A stretch of 64,000 bases of DNA from Hippasteria phrygiana (GCA_037893225.1 JAZGUH010000412.1:2294001-2358000), one strand, 5' to 3'; positions 33,025 through 44,190 are shown, numbered from the stretch's first letter. Translations and numbers: made by a program. The notes: generated by a model from the letters alone, not told the origin.

Positions 33025-33470
33025 CTCTTTTTTAACCGGATCGATCACACGATCTGTCTCCACATTTACTGAATCCGTAAAGTGCTTTGCTTTATCTTGG
33101 GGGTAATCCCCATGAAAAAAGTGCCCAGTTCCAGTTTGTTTATACCAGTTTCAGTTAAATTTCCCTTGTGCACTGTGTTTATGCATAAGTGGCGTACTGC
33201 ACATGCGCTGTACAGTTTGTAAAACATGTCGGGGGGAAATCGAAACGGTGCCACCAGCGTCAGAAAGAGACCCCCCCAGCCAATTATTTTCGGGACAAAA
33301 ATTCGAGGCAGATTTCAGTGTTGTAGTCGAGACCATTTCAAGACCAGGCACAAGACCATGCACAAGACCCGCATTCACAAGACCAGCTTGTAACAGGCAC
33401 AAGTAACAGGCATAAACCATGACAAAGGAATGCTTTTGTTACAGTTTATTTGAATAGCTTAAGACTTGGA

Positions 33471-34130
33471 TTAAGACTGCTGGTCTTGTGCTGGTCTTGT
33501 GCTGGTCTTGTGCTGGTCTTGTGCTGGTCTTGTGCTGGTCTTGTGCTGGTCTTGTGCTGGTCTTGTGCTGGTCTTGTGCTGGTCTTGTGCTGGTCTTGTG
33601 CTGGTCTTGTGCTGGTCTTGTGCTGGTCTTGTGCTGGTCTTGTGCTGGTCTTGTGCTGGTCTTGTGCTGGTCTTGTGCTGGTCTTGTGCTGGTCTTGTGC
33701 TGGTCTTGTGCTGGTCTTGTGCTGGTCTTGTGCTGGTCTTGTGCTGGTCTTGTGCTGGTCTTGTGCTGGTCGTGAACTGGTCGTGAACTGGTCGTGAACT
33801 GGCCGGGGAGCGAAATTTTGTTCCTGGGATGATGGTTATGGGCAATAATGGCCGTCGCGCATGCCTGTTACTCATACAAACTTTACGGCTGACGACGCGT
33901 TCACGAGCGATCCAATGGTGCTGCGTGACAGCACGTGTTGTTGATGTAGAGTAATGATTTGACCAAACAGTTCCCAAACCACTCTTGTACGATAATTCTT
34001 CGATGGGTCGGTCCCCTGGCCCACCACAACCAACGAAAAATGTAGCTGTCTTTCGAAATGTTGCTCCAACTGGGGTACGATCAGCAAGATCATTGATCAT
34101 CTGAAGGGCTTCTGATAGGCTTCTCCACAC
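33471..34130 (-). CDS. Unrecognised open frame running into the minisatellite
   Basis: The minus frame encodes 219 residues. Its first 105 or so (RSLSEALQMINDLADRTPVG, then CGGPGDRPIEELSYKSG) are of ordinary complexity; the rest is an 11-residue repeat, STRPAQDQHKT, dictated by the 11-bp minisatellite. A second minus frame (33872-34093) is also open over the same non-repeat DNA, so coding status is uncertain. I recognise no family. The upstream part may be a decayed exon or gene fragment, and the repetitive tail need not be translated. Confidence 0.25.
   Translation of the reverse strand: MWRSLSEALQMINDLADRTPVGATFRKTATFFVGCGGPGDRPIEELSYKSGLGTVWSNHYSTSTTRAVTQHHWIARERVVSRKVCMSNRHARRPLLPITIIPGTKFRSPASSRPVHDQFTTSTRPAQDQHKTSTRPAQDQHKTSTRPAQDQHKTSTRPAQDQHKTSTRPAQDQHKTSTRPAQDQHKTSTRPAQDQHKTSTRPAQDQHKTSTRPAQDQQS
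33479..33795 (+). repeat. 11-bp minisatellite GCTGGTCTTGT, about 26 units
   Basis: The unit GCTGGTCTTGT repeats without visible error for about 285 bp, then ends in three variant units (GGTCGTGAACT). Because 11 is not a multiple of 3 and the unit has no stop in any phase, every plus-strand frame and at least one minus-strand frame stay open across it. Loose inverted copies (ACAAGACCAG, GCACAAGACC) lie at 33340-33400. Confidence 0.97.
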
Positions 34131-34164
34131 GACAAACTCAAAACAAATATTTCAATCACAAAAG

Positions 34165-35755
34165 TTGTATATTTCGATCACGCTAAATTTGATTCTGAAC
34201 CGTGAGCCCCCTCCTCCAATTGATAGAACTTTAATTACATGTACATGTACAAGCATGTGCCCAAACAACACCGCGTCGCATAGTAATTTGCCCACACATC
34301 GCCGATACAACAAACGTATAAACCCCATTGATCTCCATTATCAATGGTAAACCCACACATGCTATACACACATACATACATACATGTAGGCCCCTCTGTA
34401 CGCGAATCTCTATTTCTGTTGTATGCATAGAGCTAGCTATAAATTGATATAGCTCTATAATGGTTGTGTGAAATATTTTGAGTAACACGCATGCGCCAAA
34501 CATGATAATTGCTCCAAACCCTCCTAGGTAAAAAATACGCGACCGGGAAAGGTAGGAGCACATAGAACAGTACACACAACGACGCGTCATTGACATGCAT
34601 AGCAAACTTGTCAACAGATGGCGCCCTCTCCTCTTAACGGAGGCAAGCCGTGATATAAATTGACACACAATTCCCGGCTAGCTAGAAAGTCAATAGCCTT
34701 GATCAAGGCCGGCTGTCAAGCTTGAATTCCCGAAACGAGCGAGCGCCCATTGCCAGTGCTGGCCTAGCCTGCACGTACATGTACATGTACGTACGTCCCT
34801 ACACACATCCGTAAATAGTGCGTAGAATACAGTACACTGTACATGTACGTACGTGCACAGTCCCCATACGTACGCGCATATGCGTGTACGTATGGTGGTG
34901 ACTGGGCACCAGGACTGGGCACGTACGTACTGGGCCTGTGTTGGCCAGGTCACGCCAGCGCTTAATTGCTCAGCTCGTTAATAGGGAACAAAGCTTGACA
35001 GGCTTGATCAAGGCTAGAATGTCAATGGCAACCTACAAAGAAATAACGTCACACCGTATTTAATGGTTTGCCAAATGGGGACAAGCGGAAAGGTTTTCAC
35101 ATCGTAGTAAATGGTTTCTCCGACGAAATCTACATTGTACGTAGATGCCCATTTTGAGGATTATTTTACTCTGTATTAGGGACCTAAAGGAAACCATCGC
35201 AGGCGGCTGTTTTCTTGTGAGTTTGAAACACGTAGTCTTGTTGGTGTTTGTCGCAAAAACGGGCAGAAATTGACAAAGTCTCAAACTTGTATGCATGCCG
35301 TGATACCACATCGATATCGTGCTGTTGTTCCGTCCCCGCCTGGCTGCACGAATGGAACGGAGGTTATTAGTGTGAGTGTGACGTCCTTACTTAGTACATG
35401 CTTAGTACAAGTATAGGTCATTTGCTAAGTATTCCCTACCAACATGCAGCAGTGTATAGAATCTCAAGAGGGGGTAGGGGCGCCAAGAGCAGATCAAAAA
35501 TTTTGAAAGGTTTTAAGTAATCCAGATTACGGAAATACGTCAGGTGGTGCCGATAATTTGTCTTTGGGCCCCTTTGGATAACAATTTCCCCCTTTTTTTG
35601 GTCAATCTTAAAAAAAACCAACACATTCTGGGAAGGAGACGCAACATTGAAGAAGGGGACCGCAACCGATGCATGGTTATCCAAAAAGGGGCGAGGCCGC
35701 CCTCTCCCCCCCCCCTCCCCCCCTCGAGGACTTCCCACTGTCCTTATGACTCCTT
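34165..35755. other. Non-genic stretch, TACATGTACGTACG-rich
   Basis: Around 34780-34930 alternating palindromes such as GTACATGTACGTACG occur repeatedly. GTCAATAGCCTTGATCAAGGC (34690) and GGCTTGATCAAGGCTAGAAT (35001) look like related palindromic remnants. A minus frame at 34231-34668 has no motif. Confidence 0.4.
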
Positions 35756-35802
35756 GTTGTTTGTTTGTTTGTTTGTTTGTTTGTTTGTTTGTTGTTGTTG
35801 TT
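35756..35802 (+). repeat. (TTTG)n microsatellite
   Basis: About ten TTTG units run into GTTGTTGTT. Confidence 0.95.
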
Positions 35803-36555
35803 TTCCTGATTTGTTGGCAATTTAACTAATTTCATTTGTCCATGATTTTTAAATGACAGCCTGCCAATCGAGGACCCACTGTCCTGTTTATTGTTCCCTG
35901 TCCTCGGTATCCACTATAACAAACCCGTTTAAACCCTCAGTACTTTACATTTCGCATTTGTTTCAACTTTCAATCCCTAATGCTACAAATTGAAAGGTTA
36001 TATGGAACAGACAAGACACACAAGACGGGCAATGTTTGGGAAGTTTCACAAACAAATGTTACTTTCAGAGGTCACACATACTTTAATGAAAATATCTTAA
36101 TTTCAAATTGATTTTTTGCACACAAAAAACCCCGTTAGAATTAGAATGATGGTGTATTCTGTAGTGAGTGTGGCAACCATGGCGGTGATAATAGTAAAGT
36201 TGATGAAAATAGTCAACCAACACAAATCCGGTTAACTACAACAAGTAGCTAGCCTATGTCTTACAACAATTACATTCTATGATCGAAATACTTGTTTTCA
36301 CACAAGGTAAAAAGGGGAGTTTTTTTTTCCAATTACTTTTCCATTTTTTTCCTGCAAGAGGGCGCTATTTCTGTTTGGTAATAAAAGGAACTCCTTGTTA
36401 CATATATATACTTCATCGTATATTTTCTCATGCTGCAGCTGAGCATTTATATTATCGTTCTACTCGAATGAAATGACAACAATGTACAGGTGACGTGTCT
36501 TTAATTAAGTGAACTATAATGAATGTGTCCAAGATCACTCCCCTTACTACTCCAA

Positions 36556-36682
36556 GAGCAAGTCCGAGCGGCGACTATTTGTCACCCACTGGTCGATTTT
36601 CCATGGCAACCTATACAATACATGTTGGGTACCAGGCAAAATCGACCAGTGGCCGACAAATGGTCGCCGCTCGAACTTGCTC
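36556..36682. repeat. Foldback hairpin with arms of about 45 bp
   Basis: GAGCAAGTCCGAGCGGCGAC...GGTCGATTTT and AAAATCGACC...GTCGCCGCTCGAACTTGCTC are inverted arms (with a few mismatches) around a spacer of about 35 bp. It looks like a short MITE. The plus frame across it (36519-36962) is probably not a gene. Confidence 0.85.
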
Positions 36683-37183
36683 CAAAGGGTCAGAAGATCT
36701 TCAGCTCTCTGATGTGCAAGAGTCCGTGTACAACATACAGGGCGCCCTCTCTAAGAGCAGGTCCTCATTAACAACGTCAGTGCAATGCATAATGCTCACA
36801 GGCGCGGCCTTCCCGTACCTTCAGACTATGTGCCCTTTGTTTACATCTGAACCGGTGTCTATATTCAAAGGCAATCTGACCTGCGACGTCCCTCCTGAAC
36901 CAAATTTTATGCAAAACGGGATGTGTGCGCATACCGCCGGGACATTTCAATATGTAGATTAAACACGTGACGTGCTTTTTGATGTGACGCCAAATGCAAG
37001 CTCTCCGAGCACGTGGTTCGTGAACCCACGCCACCTCACTTTTGGAGATGAAGCACTGTAGCAGTTAATGTTCAAAATAGCGTATCCACCGTCACAGCCA
37101 AAACTGCCGTGGCATCGGATGCATTAAACTCCCCAGGTGGTGTGGAAAATCATATTGAAATTGGAGGATTCAGGATGTTAGGG

Positions 37184-38828
37184 TTAAAGGTAGTGTACAC
37201 GATTGGTAATCCTCCCATTTTTTTTAATGAATTATTACGAAATACCTTACTAGACTTTAAGTTAAATGTACATGTATATCGTTTTCAAACGATTTCCAGC
37301 TGGAAATCGTTGGAAAACTGCCCTGTAGCCGTTAGTCAAGGCGCGCGTGGCTACCCGGGACGAGTGGCGCGCCCCAGACATGATTGCGCCTATGGCGCCA
37401 TGGCATATCCGGGGCGCGTCACGCACTCATAGCCGCGCGCGCCTTGACTAAAGGCTATCATCCGCCCGACGGTTAGTCTTGGTTCAAGACGACAGTGATC
37501 GATAATGGATCGTGTAGCGTAACCTTCGAACAACATGGCGCGTCAAGCAGTCGGCGACCCCATGACATCATACGCGGCGATAGGTTTGTGGGAAGAAACC
37601 GAAGATCGTATGTATACGCGTAGCTAGCCGAGTCGTTTTATACTAAGATCTTTGGAAGGAACATAAACATGCAAAACATATTTCTCTGTTAAATAAACGT
37701 GACACTGATGGTTTGATTGGGGATATCGTTGGGGATTATACTTCTGCATCACATGTGTGATTCATGTCACAAGTAATACTCAAAAGCACTGTCGAGAATC
37801 ACGGACACATTTGTCAAAGTGAAATTCGTACTCTGAAATTAAGTTCAATATATGGTTTATGATGGTTTTAAATATCCCTATTTCCATTCATAATTTTGCC
37901 CCAACCACTCTTTCCTACGTATTTGCCCCAACCTCTCTAACTGGATGTAAGACTCGCCATGAGTAGCCTAGCCCGTACCCCGATTGTACTAAGACATAAG
38001 GCTCCCGGATCGACTGCAAGAATTCCCGTCCTCGATCGGCTGCTAAAAGGGGCCTCGGGGGCTTTCTAAAAACAAACGAATTAATACTGGCCCTGAGCGT
38101 CCTTCTTCAGCACCTCGTCGGTCAGGCTTTATCCAAAGCCAACTTGAGAGGTTTTGTCATGTATGATACTTCTAGGCTGCGACGAGTGGTTTGGAAACTG
38201 GAGGCGAAGTTGTTATTGAAATCAAAACAGAGAGGCACAGGTTCAAAAATGTAATGTTTTTACCGAACCCAGTCGGTAAACACACGATGAAAACCACAAA
38301 CCCTTCCTGCATAGATGAACACACGAAACGGTCGTTCCCAGTCACAGTTGTTGTGCGATAATCGCATATCGCGCGCTCGGTGACGTGACAGTATGGCTCG
38401 CCGGGCCATGCATGTTTACATTTTACATTCAGGTCATCACATAATTCATATGCATGTTCGTTTTGGAATCGCTGATTGGCTTCCTAGGAAAGCCTAGGGA
38501 GAAATAAAGAAAAAGTTAAACCGCTGATGCAGGATTCCCAAGACGATAGTGCGAGCCCATGAGTTGGTCTAATCGTACCGTCAGAGGGCGCACTGCACGG
38601 AACGAATAAACGCGACGCTACACGATCCATTATCGATCACTGTTGTCTTGAACCAAGACTACCCGACGGTTGAAAACGAGCGCCGTTTTTCTCTCGTTTT
38701 TTTCGCCATCCAACCACGCAAAACTTTGAACAGGTCAGTGGAACGATATTTTCTATAAAATACTAACCCCCCAATCTGCCCATTTCTAAAAATTGCAACA
38801 ATGACCAATCATGTACACTGTCTTTAAA
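37184..38828. mobile_element. Copy a of the palindrome family, split by a Mutator-like insertion
   Basis: The left TIR TTAAAGGTAGTGTACACGA and right TIR TGTACACTGTCTTTAAA define the element. It contains a perfect-type central hairpin (TTCCAGCTGGAA, about 37283-37316) and the inner palindrome (37326-37457). A 1,188-bp insertion with 9-bp target duplication occupies 37474-38661. The right terminus received a second insertion (38829-38982). Confidence 0.85.
37474..38661. mobile_element. Mutator-like non-autonomous DNA transposon (46-bp TIR, 9-bp TSD)
   Basis: The first 46 bp (from TAGTCTTGGTTCAAGAC) and the last 46 bp are inverted copies differing at one base. CCCGACGGT flanks both ends (37465-37473 and 38662-38670). 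Copy b at 27.7 kb shows the unoccupied sequence. Long TIRs plus a 9-bp duplication are the MULE hallmark. No transposase frame is present, so the element must rely on a source elsewhere. Confidence 0.88.
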
Positions 38829-38982
38829 GGTAAGCACTTATCCAGAACCACACAAATTACATCGTCGCGCGCATCGCGCCTTGTGCCTATTCAATAAGGC
38901 CTTGTGCCTATTCAATAAGGCCTAGTGAATTTTCAGTAATACATGACGATGTCATTTTGGTGGTTCTGGATAAGTGCTTACC
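38829..38982. mobile_element. 154-bp MITE with 9-bp TSD (GGTAAGCACTTATCC ends)
   Basis: GGTAAGCACTTATCCAGAAC and GTTCTGGATAAGTGCTTACC are inverted ends of at least 23 bp. GTCTTTAAA flanks both sides (38820-38828, 38983-38991) and the insertion lies inside the TIR of copy a. A 22-bp direct repeat (GCCTTGTGCCTATTCAATAA) is tandem at the centre. Confidence 0.9.
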
Positions 38983-39036
38983 GTCTTTAAAGCCGTGCGC
39001 TCGGATGTCCGTTCAGGACAAAAACACCTATTTTAG

Positions 39037-41853
39037 TCATCTTTGTGTGTAGCCTCGCCGACCGTACGGGTTGGCAGCCATCGACGAGGATGCCCTGCTC
39101 TGCTTGAGCTGCCGGAAGGCCAGCTTTTTCTTCATCTGCGACGTCTCTCTCTGAAGATCCAGGATCTGCATCTTGCGCGAGTGCTCTGCCTCCAGCATCT
39201 GCATCCGGCGCTTGAATTCTTGGCGGGCGAAGAGCAGCCGCTGCCGGTCGAACTTGGCGTTAACATCGTCGCGGCCGGGTTCGCTGTTGACTCGCCTCGC
39301 CCGGAGCCTGGCGGCTGAATCCTCGGCCAGTGGCCCGTCGAAGGGCCGGCCGCTGACCGGCCGGTCTCTCCCCCAGTCGAACGAGAAGGAGCCCATCAAG
39401 TCGTCGTCATCATCAGAGTCTTCTAGGAAATCCGAGTCGTCTTCGTCTTCATCCTCGTCCAGGTTCGCTGCTTGCGGAGCGGAGTCCTCCCCTAGCCCTA
39501 CGATCTCCGGGAAGTCTTTGGTCCAGCTGTCAACATGATGAAAAAGGAATTGCCAATTTATTTCATTTGCGAGAGGCCTGGTTTTTATGGGGGTTTTTTT
39601 TAGGGAGGGGAGGGAGGGGCAGGAAAGTAAATATTTGGGGGGCAGTCAAAATAATATCCGATTTCCAAAAGCTAAGGGGCAAAAACGTGCACTATCACGG
39701 CAGAATATTTCAAAACACAGAATCAAAATTTCACGCTCTATTTTCCACACTATACCCGGTAGTTGTTATCATTGGAAAGCACTTTTCCGCACGCTGCGCG
39801 CTGACTGGACAAAGCACAATATAATGGCTATTTTGTTAATTTTACGCTGGTGATTTCATCTACATAGATGACACTTGTCTTCAGCGGTAAGCAAAATGGT
39901 CAAAATTCTCCAATCTTTATGGAAATGTAGAATTATATAGTTGCAGAGGGGGAGGGGAAGTATCGGTAGTGTAAAGACACTTTCAGTTCTCAGAGAAAAA
40001 AAATAATAATACAAAATAATAAATACGCTGCAGGTGCAGGGGCGGGTGGCAGTTTCCCCTTTGCCCCGCCCCCCTAGTTTCCATTTCAACCCAGCGAAGG
40101 AATCTCCATGAGTCTTGCTTAAACAACATTTGCAAACATCAAAAAACAAAACTATCGAATTATTATGAATTACCTAACTTGACTGTAAGTAAAGAGTCTC
40201 AAGCTTCCTGAGTGTGAAATCGTAGCACCTGGTGTGCTGTCATTTTCAAGAAAAGTGGAATTTTTGTATCAATTTCCAGCGATGGTCGGCCGACCATCGT
40301 TGGCAAAAACTGACCCTTTTTCAAATACTGCTCAGGTAATAGTCCACATTGTTTGGCAATTGATTACACATCCGTAAACGGATGGAAACCAGCTAGTCTA
40401 GTGCTCCGACCTAATACATCCCTGGTAATTGCTCCCTTTTGTCCGAGTATGGTCAGGGAACCAGACTATAAGAACAGCATTTTTTTCTCTTTCTTTTTCC
40501 AGCATCTTTGCACACAAATCTTTTAACAGGTCAGTGTTACAGTATTTGCTACAAAATATTAACATAGGCGTAGCCAGTGGGGGAGGGGAGGGGGGGGGGG
40601 GGGGAGTTAAGGTGTATTTAACCCTCCCCCAATATTTTCAGAGTGCCCTTTTTTTTTTTTTTTTTACCCCAAAATTTCCTTTAAAAAAATCAAAACCCTA
40701 CCCTCTATCTACGACATACTTGTTGGTTTTTAATGTCGCAAGCTAGTGGATTTTGTTCTCTTATAACTAAGAACGGGGTCCGTAAGTAGTACGTAATCGC
40801 TGCAACATTAAATTAATTTCCTTCATGCTGCTGGCCCAAGTGTGCCCTCACTGGAAATTATAGTGCCCCCTGTGCCCCCACTAAAAAATGTCCCCTGCAC
40901 ATGTGCCCCCACTGAAAAATGTTAGTGCCCCTGTGCCCTAACTGAACAAAAATTAATGTCCCCTGTGCCCCCGATAGGCCTATATCGAGTGCCCCTTTTC
41001 ACGTCTAACAATAAGAATGACCTTGCTACGCCTATGATTAACCCCCAAATTCATTCATTTCTGAAAATTACACTGCAAGTAAAAGTTGTTGAAATAATTA
41101 CCTTGGCAGGGCTTGTTTGCTTGATGAGTTATGGGCGTTCTCTAGTCTTCCAGACTGCTGGTGCATGGGCAGATTTGGTGACACGGTAACCATGGCAGCG
41201 CCAGCTTCATCGTCATCATCCACGAGGTCCAAACTCTCTTGTTTCACCTGTACGTTGTCCATGTCACCCTGGACTGCATCACTCGATATATCCGCTACCT
41301 CTGGGTGAGCATTTACTTGGGACGGCTCCTCGCCGTTCAGTACGTTGTCGGCCAGCGACGGAAAGGCCGGGTTCTTCAGCTCAAAGTTGGACATAATCTC
41401 GCAGATGTAGTGGGCCAGCTCGTTGGGCTTCTTGGGATTGTCCGGTGCGCCTTCCGTCTCCCGAAAGTAGTTCATCTCCTGCCGGGCCCAGTGCTTGATC
41501 CGCCGCCACTGCTCCCTCATCCGCTGGACGTTCCGGTGCACGCCGGCCCGGTCCCCGACCTTGGCCGTGAATTCGGAGTGGATGTCTCGCCAGGCCTGCA
41601 GCCGGCGCTGCACGGCGTCCGTGTCCCCCGCCTTGTCCTCGACCACGGCCAGTCGCTTCTGGACCAGACGGACGAGGACGCATTTCTCCACTTGGCCCCA
41701 GTTCTGAGACCGTTCACGCTTGGCGTGGCGGCTGGTCATCATCAGACCGCGCCCGTAGATGTTGTGATCGGCCTGGGGAAGACTCCTGCCCGTACTAGGC
41801 CTACCTTCTGCACCAGCGGAGAGGTTGGCGATTGGCGTTCGAGAGACGGCCAT
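39037..41853 (-). CDS. Myb/SANT-like DNA-binding domain protein, two coding exons
   Basis: Exon 1 is 41853-41102 and exon 2 is 39526-39037. The donor is CCAAG|GTAATT, the acceptor TTGACAG|CTGG, and the split codon joins in frame to give 413 aa. I chose the ATG at 41853 for its strong context (AAAATGG); the frame is open to an ATG at 41931. Residues about 46-130 (RERSQNWGQVEKCVL...WRRIKHWARQEMNYF) form a Myb/SANT-like domain of the MSANTD3/FSBP/NAIF1 type. VKQE (203-206) fits a SUMOylation consensus. Residues 260-293 are almost wholly Asp/Glu. Residues about 340-395, with FDRQRLLFARQEFKRRMQML, predict a coiled coil for oligomerisation. It is probably a nuclear DNA-binding regulator, possibly derived from the Myb-like gene of a Harbinger-type transposon. 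Both exons are GC-rich compared with the flanks. Further non-coding exons are possible. Confidence 0.85.
40125..41080. mobile_element. Copy d of the palindrome family, intronic, with nested insertion
   Basis: It shares CAACATTTGCAAACATC, GAATTATTATGAATTACC, AGAAAAGTGGAA, AACAGGTCAGTG and TAACCCCCAAATTCAT with the other copies. Its central palindrome is GGTCGGCCGACC instead of TTCCAGCTGGAA. The terminal TIRs are missing or degenerate. Confidence 0.8.
40566..41034. mobile_element. Nested element with TAGGCGTAGC / GCTACGCCTA ends
   Basis: Inserted into copy d between ATTAACA and TTAACCCC. The 10-12 bp ends are inverted. The interior has G runs and about six repeats of GTGCCCC(C)TGTGCCCCCACT. 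CGTAGCCAG plus G runs recur at 53490. Confidence 0.65.
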
Positions 41854-42124
41854 TTTTCTTTCCTTCTGCGTAATGATGCACTTGCGTGCTACTACTACCA
41901 TAGGCCTACAGCCGCCTAATTGTGTGTACACTCTACAGTGCAGTACTAGCGTAGTAAATCATTGCTAACCACGACTACAATACACACTCGCCGTTTACGT
42001 ACGGTCATCATGCATGAGTCAACGTGTATAGTTAGTCATGTTGGTGATAGACTTGATTCGAGTCTGACTCCAACCGCGCATACAGTGTGTAGTCACAGCG
42101 GCGGCGATTTCTCTTTAAGGTTTG

Positions 42125-42370
42125 CGGGGGGTGGGGGGGGGGGGGGGGGGGGGGGGGACAGAGGCGACGAGACCCATGAACTGTATAATATGTACGACAA
42201 GGGGTAAATTGTTGGAGGGGGACACTGCAATAGCCGTCCCCTCCACCCTAAATATCGGGGCGTGTCCTCCGCTCCCTCCTCCGGGATCGCCGCTCTTGTT
42301 TCCATGGATGGTAAAAAAAATCGACCGACCAACCCTCCATCTTGCTTTTTCCCTTTTATAAGGGTAACAC
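42125..42370 (-). repeat. Interspersed G-run repeat family, copy 3
   Basis: Reverse orientation: GATCGCCGCTC, AGCCGTCCCCTCCACC and a long G run near 42126-42158 that is on the plus strand here, with TTGTATATG-type sequence between. Order matches the copies at 30.0 and 30.7 kb. Confidence 0.65.
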
Positions 42371-42438
42371 ATTTTTAGGGGGCCTAAGCTCACATCTTTT
42401 CTTGTGTATTCTGCAGGGACGTCGATTTCTTGCCAATG

Positions 42439-42619
42439 TTTATTTATTTATTTATTTATGTATTACATTTATTTACCCAGGGTGTGCCCAAACAGTTTAA
42501 AACTGGTTTCCATTGGGGCCCTGCATATTATTAGTTAAAACTGAATATTTACACATTCATACAAAATATTTAAACAAATACAATAATGTTTACAAAAAAC
42601 AATCTATTTTCGGTTAACT
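42439..42619 (-). mobile_element. LINE 3' end fragment, minus orientation
   Basis: On the minus strand it ends TGGGTAAA...(AATA)n and contains CCAGTTTTAAACTGTTTG and GTTAACCGAAAATAGA, the 3' UTR of the LINE at 16.2-17.6 kb. It is extremely 5'-truncated. Confidence 0.85.
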
Positions 42620-42639
42620 GTGCTGATTTTTGTGTATTC

Positions 42640-42830
42640 TGGTGCATATTGGTGCATGTAAAACTGAAAGCCAATGACCCATAAAATGTGTATGACCATG
42701 GGGAAATCATTGAGGGGCACTGCCATAGCCGTCCCCTTCCCCAAAAATATTGGGGGACGTGTCCCCCCGTGACCACCCCCCCCTCCCCCCCCCCCCCCCC
42801 CCCCCCCCCCCCGGATCGCCGCCCATGCTG
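42640..42830 (-). repeat. Interspersed G-run repeat family, copy 4
   Basis: GCATGTAAAA...GCCAATGACCCATAAAATG, AGCCGTCCCC, ACGTGTCCCCCCGTG, a C run of 28 (42785-42812) and GGATCGCCGCCCATG give the family in reverse. Confidence 0.75.
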
Positions 42831-44190
42831 CTCAGCCATTCACGAAGCAGGTCGCTGATTATGTATGCGGAAAATCAGTCTTGTAGAAAGACTACGTCGA
42901 GGAAGGAAACGTCATAAAATGCTAATCACGCGGGTCGGGTGCGCACTATACGCAGGTCGCTGGTGGATGGACTGCACAGTGTACTACGTAGTTTGTTGAC
43001 GTATTATTGACTGGAATGCTGCAAAAGCCGTTGCCCGGACCGGGTATTTTGTGGCATTAAATTATGGCTTCGAATTTGGCCATTGACAGGCTACGGTGAA
43101 GAGCCGTAGCCATTGATGGTAATGTCTGTGAGATAGTCTTACCATGGTCTTACATCGCGGGATGCTGGCGCTACTAGGCGTGTTGCCAAAATACTGTACA
43201 AACGCTATGACAACACGAACCATTAAAATATCTCTGGGTTTTTCTGTCAGATATACCCCAGAAATATATGTGCACAAGAAGTTTCCCAAGACACACATTA
43301 TAAAATCAGGCGTGCAAAGGTTTTTATAAAGTAATATTTATTGATTTCTTTGTAACATTGTCAGGTAAAGTCGGAAGTAGATAGTATCGATTCTTGGCAT
43401 ATTTCTGTAGTGATTGGTATCGATATGATTAAAAGCTATTGAATTATGCCGATTCGAAAATCACCGGGATCGCTGGTTCAGTTAATCAATTGCTGCTACA
43501 GAATCGAAGCACAGCCTACACCGGGTTTGAACTCTTGAATCTGACCAAAAAAAGTATTGTAACAATCACCAGAAAGGTTTCAAGTTGGTCGTTAGTTTCA
43601 CTTCCATGGGATTCGCATTTTTGTAAAAACCCCGGTTTCAAAGAATCTCATGAAAACTATGACAGCAACAGAGGAAATCAACGAATATCGCTGCCTGTGC
43701 GATTCAATTACGCAACACCATTATGCCTATTTAAACGCAAATAAGCACTAATTGCTTAAAAAGAAACTGATCTTGAAACCTGTACAGCACAAAGGGTAAA
43801 CTGTAGATCTCCACAATGAACAAAACTAAGTTGGCGGAGGAAACATACGTGCTCACAGAAAAGTCACAGAAATACAACTCAGGTGTCCAGATTTTGTTTT
43901 TTTTTTGGGGGGGGGGGGGGGGGGTCGGAGGTTTGGGCCCTTCAAATATCTCTGTAGTGCTACAAATAAAACTACTCGAGGTCACATTCTTATCAGCAAT
44001 CACATTATACAAAAAAAAGAAAAAAGGTCCGTGAAGAAACGAAGAAGTAGGGTAACTCACTCTTACACTGCAAAAAATGCTACTGAACCGTTCGTCCAAT
44101 TTTCCTTCCTCCATGATCCAGTGTAGATACCACAAGCAACACCACAATTTGCTATTTGTCGATAATATAATATATATATATATATATATA
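42831..44190. other. Non-genic stretch with G run and (TA)n
   Basis: Holds an 18-nt G run near 43907-43924 and a (TA)n tract at 44168-44191. The minus frame over 43731-44303 crosses homopolymers and lacks motifs. No exon is supported. Confidence 0.4.

Larger units (their letters stand above)
39527..41101 (-). other. Intron of the Myb/SANT-like gene
   Basis: A 1,575-bp GT-AG intron on the minus strand. Most of it is transposon: copy d of the palindrome family (40125-41080) with a further insertion inside it. The copy's edge comes within about 20 bp of the splice donor. Confidence 0.8.

Noticed and set aside
32813..33106. Glycine-rich and proline-rich frames over the G tract
   Set aside because: Produced by homopolymer runs and not by coding selection.
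33479..33795. CRISPR-like array
   Set aside because: Units are directly adjacent without spacers, in a eukaryotic context; it is a minisatellite.
33450..33797. Leu/Val/Cys repeat protein on the plus strand
   Set aside because: All three plus frames are open only because the 11-bp minisatellite unit contains no stop codon.
36519..36962. 147-residue plus-strand frame
   Set aside because: Its first half is a foldback hairpin and the rest competes with a minus frame; no motif or splice site supports it.
41239..41919. Long plus-strand frame opposite the Myb/SANT-like exon
   Set aside because: It is the antisense shadow of a GC-rich real exon; the minus strand has splice sites and a recognisable domain.
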